From: Trichocoleus sp. FACHB-40
Lineage (GTDB): Bacteria > Cyanobacteriota > Cyanobacteriia > Cyanobacteriales > FACHB-T130
Length of the DNA: 34,566 nucleotides
Assembly (NCBI RefSeq): GCF_014695915.1
Contig: NZ_JACJPF010000104.1
Span: 1-34,566, forward strand
Direction: 5' to 3'
This document shows, piece after piece, positions 12,859-20,300 of this stretch; the first letter of the stretch is position 1, and every line of letters starts with the position of its first letter. The position numbers were made by a program, and so were the translations under genes. The notes under the pieces are model-generated. The model saw only the letters and a list, made by a program, of their open reading frames with translations. It did no database searches and had not been told where the DNA came from.

Positions 12859-12884
12859 TTTGTACACTGTACAAAGTGTACAAC
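12859..12884. promoter_or_regulatory. Operator TTTGTACA-C-TGTACAAA plus half-site
   Basis: A 17-bp palindrome at 12859-12875, followed by GTGTACAAC (12876-12884) and preceded by TTTTGTAC (12845-12852). It sits between the divergent genes 12834 and 12932, the right position to control both. Confidence 0.7.
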
Positions 12885-12931
12885 AAAGGCTATCCGTAGG
12901 GAAAACTAAACACAGATACCTAAGCCAAACT

Positions 12932-13168
12932 ATGAACACCCAACGACCACCACAACGAGAGTTAATAATTGACTGCCTGTCTAACCGTCTCTGGGAAACT
13001 AGCCCGGAAATCATCGCCCAGGTGCTGCGGCAGCTGCCAGATGATGCACTCAACAATCTTGCTAGAGCAACCGTACAAACAATTGAACCTCTCCAAGTAC
13101 CAGCAATTTCTGAAAATCTGCTCTACCCCCTAGAAACACCTCAAATTTTTGAGGTGCGATCGCTATGA
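12932..13168 (+). CDS. Small hypothetical protein
   Basis: A 78-residue protein starting MNTQRPPQRELIIDCLSNRL. It is mainly helical (SPEIIAQVLRQLPDDALNNL), without Cys motifs. Its last codons are supplied by a HIP1 octamer (RSL then stop), and the next gene begins on the ATGA overlap, the same arrangement as at 13573-13585. First gene of a coupled run of three small genes. No family recognised. Confidence 0.6.
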   Translation: MNTQRPPQRELIIDCLSNRLWETSPEIIAQVLRQLPDDALNNLARATVQTIEPLQVPAISENLLYPLETPQIFEVRSL

Positions 13169-13416
13169 GTTCTGGGGAGTTGAAACTAAGCAAGCGAGAT
13201 GAACTACTGCTAATCCTGAATGCACTGGTCACGCTAGATGATCGGCTACCCGGCAGCAGGAATCGAATAAATTTCAGCGGCTCCCTACTCAGTAGTGATC
13301 ACACAGCTTATCTAGATGAACAGTGTGAGTACATATTTGAGTGGTCTGACGCTCAATTAATAGAATTTGCTTACTTGAAGTTACAAAAACTGAAAAAGCA
13401 CTATGAACAAGCCTGA
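13165..13416 (+). CDS. Small hypothetical protein, SSGEL at N-terminus
   Basis: An 83-residue acidic protein. The first residues MSSGELK come from a copy of the dispersed repeat (13168-13181, one mismatch). The rest, RDELLLILNALVTLDDRLPG and YIFEWSDAQLIEFAYLKLQK, looks like a compact alpha/beta protein. Start ATGA overlaps the previous stop and its end overlaps the next gene by 14 bases. Function unknown. Confidence 0.6.
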   Translation: MSSGELKLSKRDELLLILNALVTLDDRLPGSRNRINFSGSLLSSDHTAYLDEQCEYIFEWSDAQLIEFAYLKLQKLKKHYEQA

Positions 13417-13585
13417 CTTTCAATCTATGAGCGACCTAGAGCTATTGGCTCACCTCGCGTACCGATACCCAGAAGCCAACGAGGAAGGCAAAAAGTTAAT
13501 AGAGAATGCAGTTAACCCAAAGCTCTTTAAGCTAATAACCCACCCTGATGTTCAAAGAGCTGTAGTAGAGGCGCGATCGCTATGA
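13403..13585 (+). CDS. Small hypothetical protein
   Basis: A 60-residue helical protein (DLELLAHLAYRYPEANEEGK, then VNPKLFKLITHPDVQRAVVE). It ends EARSL where a HIP1 octamer provides RSL and the ATGA stop-start, exactly as in the 12932 gene. The next frame (from 13582) runs antisense into the nuclease gene and is probably not real. Function unknown. Confidence 0.55.
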   Translation: MNKPDFQSMSDLELLAHLAYRYPEANEEGKKLIENAVNPKLFKLITHPDVQRAVVEARSL

Positions 13586-13692
13586 ATGGCAGTTCTGGGC
13601 ATAAAGGTAGCGAAGCTGTAACGAAGTGCCACGTAACGCCTAAAATCATCTTTTGCAGAAGAAGCGGGGGCGGATTTGGCGCTAGAAGAGAG

Positions 13693-14196
13693 CTAATTAT
13701 TCCTCTGCTGTCCTCTTCTAAAATCCCACGGCATAACAGCTTTGGATTGATTCCAAAATCCTAGTTTCTTCTGCTTGGCTTGAGCCTCAGCCCGAAGGTA
13801 CTGATTTTGAGTAGCAGCGCAACCGCTTAAGTAATGTCGGTAGACAACTGCCTGCCCCTCCTGAACCATCCGCAGATTGACAGACTGATTCCCTAGGAAC
13901 AACTCAGCGACCGTGCGCCCGTAGCGGTCGCGCTCAATCTCTCTGACAAGCACGGCTTTACCAGGAGGGAGAAGTTGTTTGAGTTTCGCCGCTGATTGCT
14001 GACCCCAAGGGCGTTGTCCTGTTTCGGGGGCATCAATGCAGCCCATCCGAATCGTGATAACTTTCCCCTGGCTGTTGACTCGGAGCGTATCGCCATCGCC
14101 AATACTAACCACTGTGGCTGTGGTTTTTGCAATGCCTGGGTTTCCGGATAAAAGGAGAGCTAGGGCTGCGGTAACTGCAATTGCGGTTTTATTCAC
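13693..14196 (-). CDS. Secreted thermonuclease-like (SNase) protein
   Basis: A 167-residue protein with a signal peptide (ALALLLSGNPGIAKT). The SNase fold is clear: VVSIGDGDTLRV, ITIRMGCIDAPETGQ (with the catalytic Arg), VREIERDRYGRTVAELFLG (catalytic Glu and Arg), MVQEGQAVVYRHYL. Such enzymes cut DNA and RNA with calcium. A shorter relative with a lipoprotein signal is encoded at 32893. It is the first gene of the nuclease-rich block and lies antisense to the small genes before it. Confidence 0.88.
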   Translation of the reverse strand: MNKTAIAVTAALALLLSGNPGIAKTTATVVSIGDGDTLRVNSQGKVITIRMGCIDAPETGQRPWGQQSAAKLKQLLPPGKAVLVREIERDRYGRTVAELFLGNQSVNLRMVQEGQAVVYRHYLSGCAATQNQYLRAEAQAKQKKLGFWNQSKAVMPWDFRRGQQRNN

Positions 14197-14589
14197 TACT
14201 TACAAGTTCGTAATTTAGGACAATCCTAGTATTCCCGGAAGGTAAAGCCGAGATACGCGCTGTCCGAGGACACGATGTAAAGTTATATAACAATCATTGC
14301 TTCTGCGAACGTTCGACCACAACGCCAGTAGGAAACAGTTACTACACAACAGTAGGGCGACTGGTGCCGATTACCACGGTAATGCTGGAAGTTCCGGGCG
14401 TGGTCAGACAACAGTTGTAGTGGTGGTTTGGTAGAAGCAAGCAGAGCGATCGCTATCATGCTTCGGTGAGATGGCACTTGAGGCAAACAGAACGAAGATA
14501 TTAATAACTGAAAATAATTAAAGCAGGGGTGCAACTCATTGGGTTGCAGCTCATTTTTTTGCGATTGAATTGATAAAATCAAGATACAA
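14197..14589 (+). other. Intergenic region with an orphan open frame and hairpin
   Basis: No gene is supported. A plus-strand frame at 14214-14420 (69 codons) reads like protein (LVFPEGKAEIRAVRGHDV, NSYYTTVGRLVPITTV) but has no usable start, so it may be the remains of a gene. A direct repeat TGCARCTCATT occurs at 14530-14540 and 14544-14555, forming GCAAC...GTTGC followed by CATTTTTTT at 14552-14560, a possible terminator just before the next gene. Confidence 0.4.
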
Positions 14590-15510
14590 ATGTGGCTTAA
14601 ATACGGCGTTGATATCAAAGATAATGTATTGGTTTCTATTGAAGACGTTAGTAGCGGTAAAACTAATCTCAGATGTCTTTACTGCGGTAGTAGATTAACT
14701 GCTAAGAAGGGCAAAGTCAACCAACATCATTTCGCTCACACTGAAGAAACTTGCCGCCCGGTAGCTACCAAGCAAGTTCCTTATTTACCTTTATACGATG
14801 CCTTCAATATTCAACTGTCAGGCAAAGAATTAGAGGAATTGAAGGTATTTTGGAAAGAATACGGCAGACATGGTTATTCTATTCCTACCGTACCTTTTAA
14901 ATTCGTACTTTCTAAACTATTGGTGTGGAATAATGACTATCAATCTCAAGGGCATGAGTTTACCGACTTAGGTAAAATCCCAGTCTGTGCCTTGCCATTA
15001 GAACTATTTAATCAGGTTCAGGAACCTCTAATCTTAGATAAGCTTGATTTCTTAGAACAAGCAGCGACCCGTGCTAAATTAACAAACTCTTCATCGCTAC
15101 CAGAACGATTAGCAGATTTAAAAATGTACTGCGCCCAAATCCAGCGGATACTTCAATTTAGTTTGTACTTTCTGGAGATTAAAGCCGATGGGAAACTGCT
15201 ACACAAAATTGGTGTGACTCGTCGCTCAATCGATGAACGAGTTCTGGAAGTACAACGTGATTTAAAATTACATTACAAAGATGTGTTTATCAATGTACTA
15301 GGTACTTGGTTGCACCGAGGTAATGTAGAGCGTTACTTTAAGTATCGTTATCAGGAATTTAATTATCCAATTGGCAAACTAACCGAATATTTCAGATTTG
15401 ATGATATCAATTCAGTTTTAAAAGACTTGAATCAGATGGCTCCCAAAATACTCACCCAGGCAGAAATTGATATTCTTCAAGACAAACTGCCCAAGGTGAA
15501 AATTCAGTAG
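14590..15510 (+). CDS. CoiA-like zinc finger fused to GIY-YIG-type domain
   Basis: A 306-residue protein. The N-terminus has the CoiA-like zinc site CLYCG...HHFAH (C29, C32, H47, H50), found in competence protein CoiA and relatives. After a helical middle, residues about 192-260 resemble the T5orf172/GIY-YIG family: LYFLEIKADGKLLHKIGVTRR, then ERVLEVQRDLKLHY and RGNVERYFKYRYQEF. So a DNA-handling nuclease with a sensor or targeting finger is likely. A second CoiA-like protein lies at 19036. The fusion is inferred from motifs only. Confidence 0.7.
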   Translation: MWLKYGVDIKDNVLVSIEDVSSGKTNLRCLYCGSRLTAKKGKVNQHHFAHTEETCRPVATKQVPYLPLYDAFNIQLSGKELEELKVFWKEYGRHGYSIPTVPFKFVLSKLLVWNNDYQSQGHEFTDLGKIPVCALPLELFNQVQEPLILDKLDFLEQAATRAKLTNSSSLPERLADLKMYCAQIQRILQFSLYFLEIKADGKLLHKIGVTRRSIDERVLEVQRDLKLHYKDVFINVLGTWLHRGNVERYFKYRYQEFNYPIGKLTEYFRFDDINSVLKDLNQMAPKILTQAEIDILQDKLPKVKIQ

Positions 15511-15564
15511 TTGCAGGAAGCGATCGCCCTCAATCCTAGAGGATTAAACAGAGAGCGATCGCAC

Positions 15565-16128
15565 CTATCCAAACGGTTGCCCCCACCGCTTCCAATTTTC
15601 TTTGTTGAAAGGCGATTGCCACTTCAAAATTAGTTGTTTCTCCAAAGCCTGCCGCGATTGTGTTGCTGATGGCGCATCCCACCAGAAACTGATACAAATG
15701 GCAACATCTAGTTGGTACTGGCGATGCAAGCTAATGTACTGATTGATGTACCGTTTTGCGTCATGGGTACCGCGCCAGCGCTGGTTACTGTGAACCGTTT
15801 CGCCAACATATAAAATTAACTTCGGTGTTGTATCTACAACAAAATAAATACACGGTTCACCCAAATCTTGCCCAGGTCGCTCAAAAAACGAGAGGGTATC
15901 AAGTCTTAATGTCAGTGGGTCAATCTGTTCCGGGTCACAGTGCTGCGGTGCTAGGTCGAATAATGCAACCTGCTGTACTGGCTGATTTTCTCTGGCGCGT
16001 TGTTGGTGGGCAGCGATTTGAGTTTTCCACCTCACCAGGGCATCAGCACTCATCAGCGGCACATCCGGTCTACGCTTGCGGGAAGTGAGCTGAGCCGAGT
16101 TGAATAGGTCAAGCTGATTTGGTTCCAA
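15565..16128 (-). CDS. GIY-YIG nuclease family protein
   Basis: A 187-residue protein. The C-terminal half is a GIY-YIG domain: CIYFVVD...ILYVGETVHSNQRW, then YINQYISLH and the closing LILKWQSPFNKENWKRWG. The catalytic Tyr positions correspond to IYF and LYVG. The N-terminal 80 residues (DLFNSAQLTSRKRRPDVPL) look unstructured. It converges on the CoiA/GIY-YIG gene. The 55-bp gap holds two HIP1 sites and a palindrome AATCCTAGAGGATT (15532-15545). Confidence 0.8.
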   Translation of the reverse strand: MEPNQLDLFNSAQLTSRKRRPDVPLMSADALVRWKTQIAAHQQRARENQPVQQVALFDLAPQHCDPEQIDPLTLRLDTLSFFERPGQDLGEPCIYFVVDTTPKLILYVGETVHSNQRWRGTHDAKRYINQYISLHRQYQLDVAICISFWWDAPSATQSRQALEKQLILKWQSPFNKENWKRWGQPFG

Positions 16129-16255
16129 TCGAGTTTCTTGAATGTATCAAACAAATGATAAATCCCCGCTTAACTAAAAGCGTGTTGATGAAGGGTGCGA
16201 TCGCCCTCACTTCTAGGAGTTCTAGGGGAAACTTGAATAAACTGCTGTTAGTACC

Positions 16256-16606
16256 ATGTCAAAGATTCCAGAGTGCGATCGCTGCCTCCTTTACTCACAC
16301 GATCCTCATTTAGTCTGTGCCGTTCATCCTGGTGGGGTAGATAGCGATCACTGTCTCGACTTTCGAGAAGACCCCAACGCTGAACCAGAAGAACTGTGGG
16401 AGCCGGACGGAGCAAGCTACTACAATGGCGAACTGATTTTGCAACCTAAGCAAAGGCGGACACCACTAGAACAGTTGGCGCTGCTGGACTATCACCCGAT
16501 GTTTACGGGGCGCTGTCCTAGTTGCGAGATGCCGTTTGATATGAAGAATACGCCCCCGGTGCATTGGGATTGCCCCCACTGTGAGTGGGTAGATGATAGT
16601 GTGTGA
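16256..16606 (+). CDS. Small zinc-ribbon protein
   Basis: A 116-residue protein. An N-terminal Cys cluster (CDRCLLYSHDPHLVCAVHP ... CLDF) and a C-terminal zinc ribbon (CPSCEMPF, CPHCEW) are visible. Such proteins are common in cyanobacteria but I know no function. A degenerate copy of the dispersed repeat (GAGTTCTAGGGGAAACTT) lies just upstream at about 16217. It precedes nuiA on the same strand. Confidence 0.65.
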   Translation: MSKIPECDRCLLYSHDPHLVCAVHPGGVDSDHCLDFREDPNAEPEELWEPDGASYYNGELILQPKQRRTPLEQLALLDYHPMFTGRCPSCEMPFDMKNTPPVHWDCPHCEWVDDSV

Positions 16607-16630
16607 AGTGCGATCGCACTTGGCAATTCA

Positions 16631-17050
16631 ATGAACAATTCAGAACTTATCGACCAACTTAAATCAGCATCCGAAGGCTTGCTATTTATGAGTGAGTCCG
16701 ACTATCCATTTGAGGTTTTTTTGTGGGAGTCGTCAGATAAAACATCTCTTACAAGAGAGAATCTCACAACACAAAAGGTTCTGGAACTAACAGGACATCC
16801 TCAAGATACACCTGTTGAAGTTGTAACAGTTGATTATTTCTTTAGGGTGGCAACGACTGAGCAGGATTGGTATGGAGAAGAAGAACTCGCCACGCTCAAA
16901 AAGTACCAGAAGTTGGTAGAAACACTCAATAATAATCTCAGTAACCTAAAGGTCTACCGGATTGGTGAAATCGAAATTGATGTCTATATTATTGGTCAAA
17001 CTTCAACGGGAGACTATGCCGCTCTCTCGACTAAGGTTGTAGAAACATAG
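16631..17050 (+). CDS. nuiA: NuiA, inhibitor of nuclease NucA
   Basis: A 139-residue protein closely matching the Anabaena NuiA family: GLLFMSESDYPFEVFLWES, LTGHPQDTPVEVV, FFRVATTEQDWYGEEE, KVYRIGEIEIDVYIIG and C-terminal LSTKVVET. In the Anabaena complex the C-terminal region blocks the NucA active site, so the inhibitor protects the cytoplasm. The nucA gene follows in the opposite direction with only 4 bases between stops. Convergent placement is a natural toxin/inhibitor pair. Confidence 0.92.
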   Translation: MNNSELIDQLKSASEGLLFMSESDYPFEVFLWESSDKTSLTRENLTTQKVLELTGHPQDTPVEVVTVDYFFRVATTEQDWYGEEELATLKKYQKLVETLNNNLSNLKVYRIGEIEIDVYIIGQTSTGDYAALSTKVVET

Positions 17051-17054
17051 TTAT

Positions 17055-17933
17055 TTAATAATTGTCAATACGGCTCTCAATTACTCTTTGGATAGCTGAA
17101 TTGACATTAGAAATAAAATCGTAACCAGTTAACTTTTCTAAAGAGTCAACACTGACTTTATAAGTTTTCCAATCATTATCTAAGGCATCTTGATTTGGGA
17201 TATTTACCGCGATGACACGAGTATCGGTGGTAATACTTGAAAGCCCAGCACCGGGACGATTTAGCACGACAATAATCTTCCAAGTTGATGCTGGAATTGT
17301 GACTTTACCCTTGAGTGGCTGCTTTTGACTGCCAGCAGTTCCTGCAATGATATAAAGTTCCTTCCCTTCACTCACCAGTTCCCGGCTATAGTCCTCTAAA
17401 TTGCCCCAGGTATTCCGGTTGTTATCTGGTGTTTGGGGCATCATATTCGTCATTAAGAAAGTGGCAGAATTATCCTCTAGCGTTTTGGTGCGATCAGCTG
17501 AAGGTACGATATGCCCCCTGTCATACCCAGAGCCAGAGTAAAAAGTAGGCGTTACTCGTTCCCAACCAGGAGGGAGTGTTGGGTCAGGGCGAAAGTTATC
17601 CTGTCGGTCAGCACTACCAAGCCAAGATTTATTGAGTTGCCAACTAGCCCAGTTTGCAGTTCCCTTGCTTCGGTTATAGGACAGCGCATATTGAGGCTTC
17701 ACCATCAGGTAGTTATCGGGAGTAGCGACGCTTTCTGTCGCACCGCTGAGATTTCCTAGCATCAAGTGAACGCTCTTTAAGGCAGAACTAGGTGTACTAA
17801 CTTTGGGTGTGGGCTGCTGTACTGGTGTTTGTGGTGGCTGAGTGGCTGGACATCCAACCAATCCAAGCAAGACCAATGCGATCGCTAACACCCGAACGCC
17901 ACGATGAGCGAATAGATTTTTGAGAGTTTTCAA
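17055..17933 (-). CDS. nucA: NucA, sugar-nonspecific DNA/RNA endonuclease
   Basis: A 292-residue enzyme of the beta-beta-alpha-metal type. YDRGHIVPSADRTKTLEDN gives the catalytic DRGH (residues 138-141), followed by the Asn-rich metal segment (TNMMPQTPDNNRNTWGNLE). The N-terminus has a lipobox-like LVGC (Cys28), so the enzyme is exported or anchored at the membrane. It digests DNA and RNA outside the cytoplasm. NuiA is encoded convergently next to it. All family landmarks are present; no truncation seen. Confidence 0.92.
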   Translation of the reverse strand: MKTLKNLFAHRGVRVLAIALVLLGLVGCPATQPPQTPVQQPTPKVSTPSSALKSVHLMLGNLSGATESVATPDNYLMVKPQYALSYNRSKGTANWASWQLNKSWLGSADRQDNFRPDPTLPPGWERVTPTFYSGSGYDRGHIVPSADRTKTLEDNSATFLMTNMMPQTPDNNRNTWGNLEDYSRELVSEGKELYIIAGTAGSQKQPLKGKVTIPASTWKIIVVLNRPGAGLSSITTDTRVIAVNIPNQDALDNDWKTYKVSVDSLEKLTGYDFISNVNSAIQRVIESRIDNY

Positions 17934-18075
17934 CGGATTAGCACTTCCCTTGCAACAAACGTGTCTCTGAGTTCTAAGGGATAGTATAAGATTGCGATCG
18001 CTTCCCTTTCTTTAGTTCGCTTCGGGTAACGAAGGTGAGAAAATAGCTTTTTAGAAGCGTACTTTTGATAAGTAA

Positions 18076-19014
18076 ATGAGTCGCCTAGCCGCTACAACCC
18101 TGGTGCTGACAATACCGCTGCCACTAACTCAGCATCCGGCTGCGGTGTATTTGGATGGACTGGCGGATGGTTCCAGACCGACAATGAGACAGGCATTGGA
18201 TGCGATCGCTCAACTCCTGACTAACAATCAGTGCGATGCTATGACACTGAATTGGGCAGCACTGCGTTATCAAAATACCGCTGCCATCCGCACGGCACTG
18301 ATGAAACGATATGCCCCAGCGACGGCGAATAAGATGCTGTGTGCGTTGCGGCGAGTGCTTAAAGAAGCGCTTAGACTGGATTTGATGGATGCAACCGATT
18401 ATGCAAAAGCTGTGGATTTTCCGAGCATTCCGGTAAAAAAGGGACTCAGAGGACGTGCGCTTTCGCAAGATGAGATTGCGGCGCTCTTTAAGGTGTGTAT
18501 GGATGACCCGGCTGCCACGGGTGCCAGAGATGCAGCGTTAATTGCCATTCTGCGCGGCGCTGGATTGCGTCGGGCTGAAGCAGTCAATCTGGATCTAAAG
18601 GACTTTAATGCCAGCAGCTCTAAGCTGGAAGTGCGCGATGGGAAGGGCGGGAAAGACCGGACGGTGTATCTGCCGAATGTAGCGATCGCTCTGGTGGAAG
18701 ATTGGCTTGTCGTCAGAGGCTTGTCACCGGGGCCGCTGCTGTGTCCCATCCGAAAAGGCGGACGGGTGGAACTGCGGCGGATGACTCCCCAGGCTGTGTT
18801 ATTGATTGTACAGAAACGCGCTACTGAGGCTGGGGTAGCGGCGTTCTCGCCCCACGATTTTAGAAGGACGTTCTGCTCGGATTTGCTAGATGCTGGCACT
18901 GATATTGTCACGGTGCAGAAACTCGCAGGACACGCTTCGCCCGTGACGACGGCGAAGTATGACCGACGCGGGGAAGAAACAAAGCGTAAAGCTGTGGAGC
19001 GGCTAAGGTTTTAG
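18076..19014 (+). CDS. Tyrosine recombinase/integrase
   Basis: A 312-residue XerC/D-like enzyme. The N-terminal SAM-like domain (residues 20-105) is followed by the catalytic domain with the full set of residues: R165 (GAGLRRAE), K193 (GKGGKDR), H260 and R263 (PHDFRRTF), H286 (LAGHASP) and nucleophile Y295 (TAKYDRR). It may resolve plasmid multimers or integrate a mobile block. No duplicated attachment site is visible nearby. Codon use is plasmid-like and higher in GC than the AT-rich gene that follows. Confidence 0.9.
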   Translation: MSRLAATTLVLTIPLPLTQHPAAVYLDGLADGSRPTMRQALDAIAQLLTNNQCDAMTLNWAALRYQNTAAIRTALMKRYAPATANKMLCALRRVLKEALRLDLMDATDYAKAVDFPSIPVKKGLRGRALSQDEIAALFKVCMDDPAATGARDAALIAILRGAGLRRAEAVNLDLKDFNASSSKLEVRDGKGGKDRTVYLPNVAIALVEDWLVVRGLSPGPLLCPIRKGGRVELRRMTPQAVLLIVQKRATEAGVAAFSPHDFRRTFCSDLLDAGTDIVTVQKLAGHASPVTTAKYDRRGEETKRKAVERLRF

Positions 19015-19035
19015 AACTTAAAAACGGCAGCAGTT

Positions 19036-20082
19036 GTGAAGATGGAATCAAAAAACTCTATCCAATATAAATATGCTCTAAATTCAGAAAATAAGACGGT
19101 TTGTATAGAAGACTTAGAACGCACGCCAGACTTAAGAAATCAAGTATTCACTTGTATTTCTTGTGATAATATCCTAATTCCTAAATTAGGAAAAGTTAGA
19201 CAAAAACATTTCGCTCATAAGTATACCTATAATTGTTCGGAAGAAACTTATTTACACAAACTTGCCAAAAATCTATTTTTTCAAGAGTACCAAAAATGTC
19301 TAAATCGGCGAATCCCCTTTTATCTAGGCTCAAAAGTCAGCCGAGTTTGTAATGCCAATGAAGCATTTTTTGGAATTACCTGCCAACTAGAAAGTGTTAG
19401 CCGATTTGTTGACTTAACAAAAATATATACTAATGTGTTACTCGAAACTAGAGAAGGGGAGTTCATTCCAGACATTTTATTAAGTAATGACTCTGGAAGT
19501 GAAAAGTTATTTATTGAAATAGCAGTGACTCATTTCCTCACTGAGAAAAAAGCAAATTCCTCTTTTAATATTGTTGAAATACAAATTAAGAGCGAGTCAG
19601 ATATAGACTTTATATATCAACATTTGATTAGACAAAACGACCCAAGAGTCAAACGCATTAACTTTCCGGGAAAAATTGAAATAAAAAATCACTGCAATCA
19701 CCAAAATTGTCCAAATAAAATTAGTGTGTTTATTGTTTTCAAAAGTCAAAGAAGCATTATAATAAGAGAAAGTCTTAATGATATTTATTTCCAACTGCAA
19801 AGTCAAAAGGATTCAATAGTTTATTATGAAATTTTAGAGCCTTTAAAAAGTTACTATAACTCATCCGCCCAGTACAAGCAAAGAGTTATTAATGCTCATA
19901 ATATAGGAATAAAAATTAAAAACTGTTTTCTCTGCCGATATCATGGAGAAAATTTTTTTAGTAATAAACCCTCTATATTTTGCAAATTTTTAAAGATTAA
20001 GTGTAGCTCAAATCATGCCTCTGAATGTAATTATTACAAACCCGATCCAAAATGCTTTCCTAAAATACCTGAGATTCTTTGA
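19036..20082 (+). CDS. CoiA-like nuclease-family protein
   Basis: A 348-residue protein. The N-terminus has the CoiA zinc site FTCISCDNILIPKLGKVRQK then HFAH (C40, C43, H58, H61). The next part has EFIPDILLSN and KLFIEIAVTHFL, spaced like the PD-(D/E)XK core of CoiA, with the usual Lys replaced. The C-terminal part has more Cys and His (NHCNHQNCPN; NCFLCRYHGENFF). Base composition is markedly AT-rich compared with its neighbours, suggesting separate acquisition. CoiA helps recombine incoming DNA in competence; whether this one does is unknown. Confidence 0.7.
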   Translation: MKMESKNSIQYKYALNSENKTVCIEDLERTPDLRNQVFTCISCDNILIPKLGKVRQKHFAHKYTYNCSEETYLHKLAKNLFFQEYQKCLNRRIPFYLGSKVSRVCNANEAFFGITCQLESVSRFVDLTKIYTNVLLETREGEFIPDILLSNDSGSEKLFIEIAVTHFLTEKKANSSFNIVEIQIKSESDIDFIYQHLIRQNDPRVKRINFPGKIEIKNHCNHQNCPNKISVFIVFKSQRSIIIRESLNDIYFQLQSQKDSIVYYEILEPLKSYYNSSAQYKQRVINAHNIGIKIKNCFLCRYHGENFFSNKPSIFCKFLKIKCSSNHASECNYYKPDPKCFPKIPEIL

Positions 20083-20221
20083 GATTCTTGAAGATAAGCT
20101 TTTCTACTCATTCTAAATCTGGGCGGAAACTTTTCTCCTAGAACTACCGAAACGAGCGATCGCCCTTTCTACATTCCTAGACAACAGTTGACCCGGCTCT
20201 ACCAAAAATCCCGAATCCTAC

Positions 20222-20248
20222 TGCGATCGCTATGAGTTCTGGGGAATT
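20222..20248 (+). repeat. Composite element: HIP1 + ATGA + SSGEL repeat
   Basis: TGCGATCGCTATGAGTTCTG continues into GGGAATT. The same combination occurs at gene junctions 13156-13181 and, degenerate, at 13573-13600. Here it lies between genes with only a minimal frame (MSSGELS). Confidence 0.75.
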
Positions 20249-20300
20249 ATCTTAGCGATCGCTTTCACTTTCAAGTTTCTTTTAGATTGGCGTTTATCTT

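Noticed and set aside
13582-13764. Plus frame starting at an ATGA overlap
   Set aside because: Runs antisense into a clear SNase gene and has no motif; the overlap comes from the HIP1 element.
14283-14618. 111-codon minus frame
   Set aside because: Covers a hairpin and the start of the CoiA-like gene; composition and sequence look random.
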